Source: Phytohalomonas tamaricis (GTDB lineage Bacteria > Pseudomonadota > Gammaproteobacteria > Pseudomonadales > Halomonadaceae). Taken from it: a stretch of 64,000 nucleotides of DNA. The translations under genes were made by a program, and so were the position numbers. Positions 62,823-64,000 of this stretch are shown here, piece after piece (positions within the stretch are counted from its first letter, which is position 1; every line of letters begins with the position of its first letter). Location of the stretch: the NCBI RefSeq assembly GCF_003012345.1, contig NZ_PVRV01000021.1, positions 265,680 to 329,679 of the forward strand, read 5' to 3'. The notes beneath the pieces were generated by a model that did no database searches, was not told the DNA's origin, and saw only the letters and a program-made list of their open reading frames with translations.

Positions 62823-63899
62823 ATGATGTTACCAATACCCCGGCCCTCCTCTATTGCTGCGTCTTTCGCTTTAGCTGTCACTTTTTCTTTAACGGCCCAT
62901 GCTGATACCACGCTGCGCTTCGCCCACTTCTGGCCGGCCGGATCGCAAATCAACCAGCAGATCGTACAAAACTGGGCCGATACCGTCGCGAAGGAATCCA
63001 ACGGTGAGCTCAAGGTGCAGGTCTTCCCTTCCGAGACACTGTCCAAGGCAGCCCAGTCCTATCAGGCGACGGTCAACGGCGTAGCTGACATCACCATCAC
63101 CGCACAGGGCTACACCGCCGGACGCTTTCCGCTCACCCAGATCGTCGAATTGCCTGGCATCTCAAAGAGCGCCCAGCAGGGAGCCTGCATTGCCCAGACG
63201 CTGTATGACCAGGGCGGCGCGCTAGCCAATGAGTACCGTGACTCCCACGTACTGTTCATGTTCACCACCGGCCCCGGTTTCATCAACACCCGCGACAAGG
63301 CGGTTGAGAAGCCCTCTGATCTCGCCGGCTTGCGTATCCGTCGCCCCACCAATGTTGTAGGCGAATTGTTGACCTCACTCGGTGCTCAACCCGTTGGTAT
63401 GCCAGCACCGGAGGCCTACACCTCAATGCAGCGCGGCGTGATCGACGGCGTTACCCTGCCGTGGGAAGGGATGAAGACGTTTCGTTTGAACGAGCTGGCG
63501 GACTACCACACCGAGATGCCGCTCTACACGCTGATGTTCATCGCCACCATGAACGAGCGCGCCTACCAGCGCCTGCCTGACAACCTGAAAAAAGTCATCG
63601 ATGACAATAGCGGCATGAAGTGGGCGCTCAAGGCCGGTGAAGTGTTCGATAACGTCGATCTGGCCGGCCGCAAGGAAGCCCAGGCCAAGGGTGAGGATGA
63701 CCATATCCTCACCATTGCCGACCCGCTCAACGATCCCGCCTGGGGCCCCCCACTCAAGCAGGCCACCGATAAGTACTTGAACGATCTGGAGAAAAAGAGA
63801 CTGCCGGCGCGTGAGGTCTATCAGCAGGCCCAGGCGGCACGCGAGAAATGTGCCACCGCAGGCGATCAGCCGACGTCGGAGGGTCTGAACGCATCATGA
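62823..63899 (+). CDS. dctP: TRAP transporter substrate-binding protein (DctP family)
   Basis: 358 residues. The signal peptide is SSIAASFALAVTFSLTAHA. TTLRFAHFWPAGSQINQQIV opens the mature protein; VFPSETLSKAAQSYQATVNG, GLRIRRPTNVVGELLTSLGA with the substrate-binding Arg, and GVIDGVTLPWEGMKTFRLNE follow the DctP plan. It binds an organic acid and delivers it to DctQ/DctM. GAGGAA lies 9 bp before the first ATG. The stop overlaps the next start (ATGA). The ligand is unknown. Confidence 0.9.
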   Translation: MMLPIPRPSSIAASFALAVTFSLTAHADTTLRFAHFWPAGSQINQQIVQNWADTVAKESNGELKVQVFPSETLSKAAQSYQATVNGVADITITAQGYTAGRFPLTQIVELPGISKSAQQGACIAQTLYDQGGALANEYRDSHVLFMFTTGPGFINTRDKAVEKPSDLAGLRIRRPTNVVGELLTSLGAQPVGMPAPEAYTSMQRGVIDGVTLPWEGMKTFRLNELADYHTEMPLYTLMFIATMNERAYQRLPDNLKKVIDDNSGMKWALKAGEVFDNVDLAGRKEAQAKGEDDHILTIADPLNDPAWGPPLKQATDKYLNDLEKKRLPAREVYQQAQAAREKCATAGDQPTSEGLNAS

Positions 63900-64000
63900 A
63901 CGCCCTGCTTCGTCTCAGTACCTGGCTGAGCCGCATCGCGCTGACCGTCGCCGGCATTGCCTTGCTGGCAATGATGATGGTGACCGTCGTCGATGTCGTG
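63896..64000 (+). CDS. dctQ: TRAP transporter small permease subunit (DctQ), 5' end
   Basis: The first 35 codons read MNALLRLSTWLSRIALTVAG and IALLAMMMVTVVDVV, the start of the first membrane helix and the typical MMxVTxxDV of DctQ. It overlaps dctP by 4 bp and is cut by the window end. Confidence 0.85.
   Translation, partial: MNALLRLSTWLSRIALTVAGIALLAMMMVTVVDVV

Overview
The window looks like chromosomal DNA of a halophilic, metabolically broad gammaproteobacterium, most likely from the Halomonadaceae. This is inferred from E. coli-like hpa and rha proteins, several solute-binding-protein transporters (TTT and TRAP) and moderately high GC in the metabolic blocks. No rRNA, tRNA or CRISPR array was found. 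Two kinds of DNA alternate: compact GC-rich catabolic operons, and AT-richer stretches full of broken genes, short tandem repeats and mobile-element relics.

Layout. (1) 1-4.5 kb: a homoprotocatechuate (hpa) cluster with hpaH (partial), hpaA, a gutted hpaD, hpaI, a gabD-type dehydrogenase and hpaR; a GMC oxidoreductase follows. (2) 6.4-10 kb: a gene graveyard with pieces of an APC permease, an ornithine-cyclodeaminase-like protein, an AcuI/YhdH reductase, a possible BCCT transporter and a sulfatase cut by a dead IS5-type element. An intact cupin gene and an intact flavin reductase gene survive here. (3) 11-15 kb: a TonB siderophore receptor with a candidate Fur box, rluF and a broken GNAT gene. 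(4) 15.8-24.9 kb: tripartite tricarboxylate transporter 1 (tctC-tctB-tctA), then a tandemly duplicated tannase/feruloyl-esterase module; only the first copy keeps its TetR gene. (5) 25.9-33.2 kb: response regulator, sensor kinase, periplasmic binding protein, second TctC, a fused TctA-TctB permease and a TSUP exporter, all on the + strand. (6) 33.5-44.8 kb: a complete non-phosphorylating L-rhamnose route (mutarotase, dehydrogenase, lactonase, dehydratase, aldolase, lactaldehyde and lactate dehydrogenases, RhaT, GntP, LysR). It contains a decayed duplicate of the lysR-rhmD junction. (7) 45.2-47 kb: LysE fragment, DHDPS-family lyase and YgjV. (8) 47-56 kb: a plasmid/IS island with a dead ISL3-type element, abiE with a wrecked toxin, a frameshifted Mob relaxase, a ParA relic, a DUF1353 gene and vapBC. 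(9) 56-62 kb: chemoreceptor, ADH tail, CAP-domain protein, ExoD and a basic small protein. (10) 62.8 kb to the end: a TRAP transporter (dctP, start of dctQ).

How it works together. The rhamnose block should carry L-rhamnose to two pyruvates without phosphorylated intermediates. The second TTT block looks like a self-contained sense-and-import unit. The tannase pair beside TTT 1 suggests ester hydrolysis outside the cytoplasm followed by uptake of the released acid, but this link is inference. The hpa cluster lacks a working ring-cleavage gene here, so the pathway is either dead or completed elsewhere. The most unusual structures are the tannase tandem duplication with TetR loss and operator change, the relict promoter duplication that may now drive the rhamnose operon, and the concatenated gene fragments at 6.4-9.1 kb. 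All identifications come from reading the sequence and from memory of the families; no database search was run.
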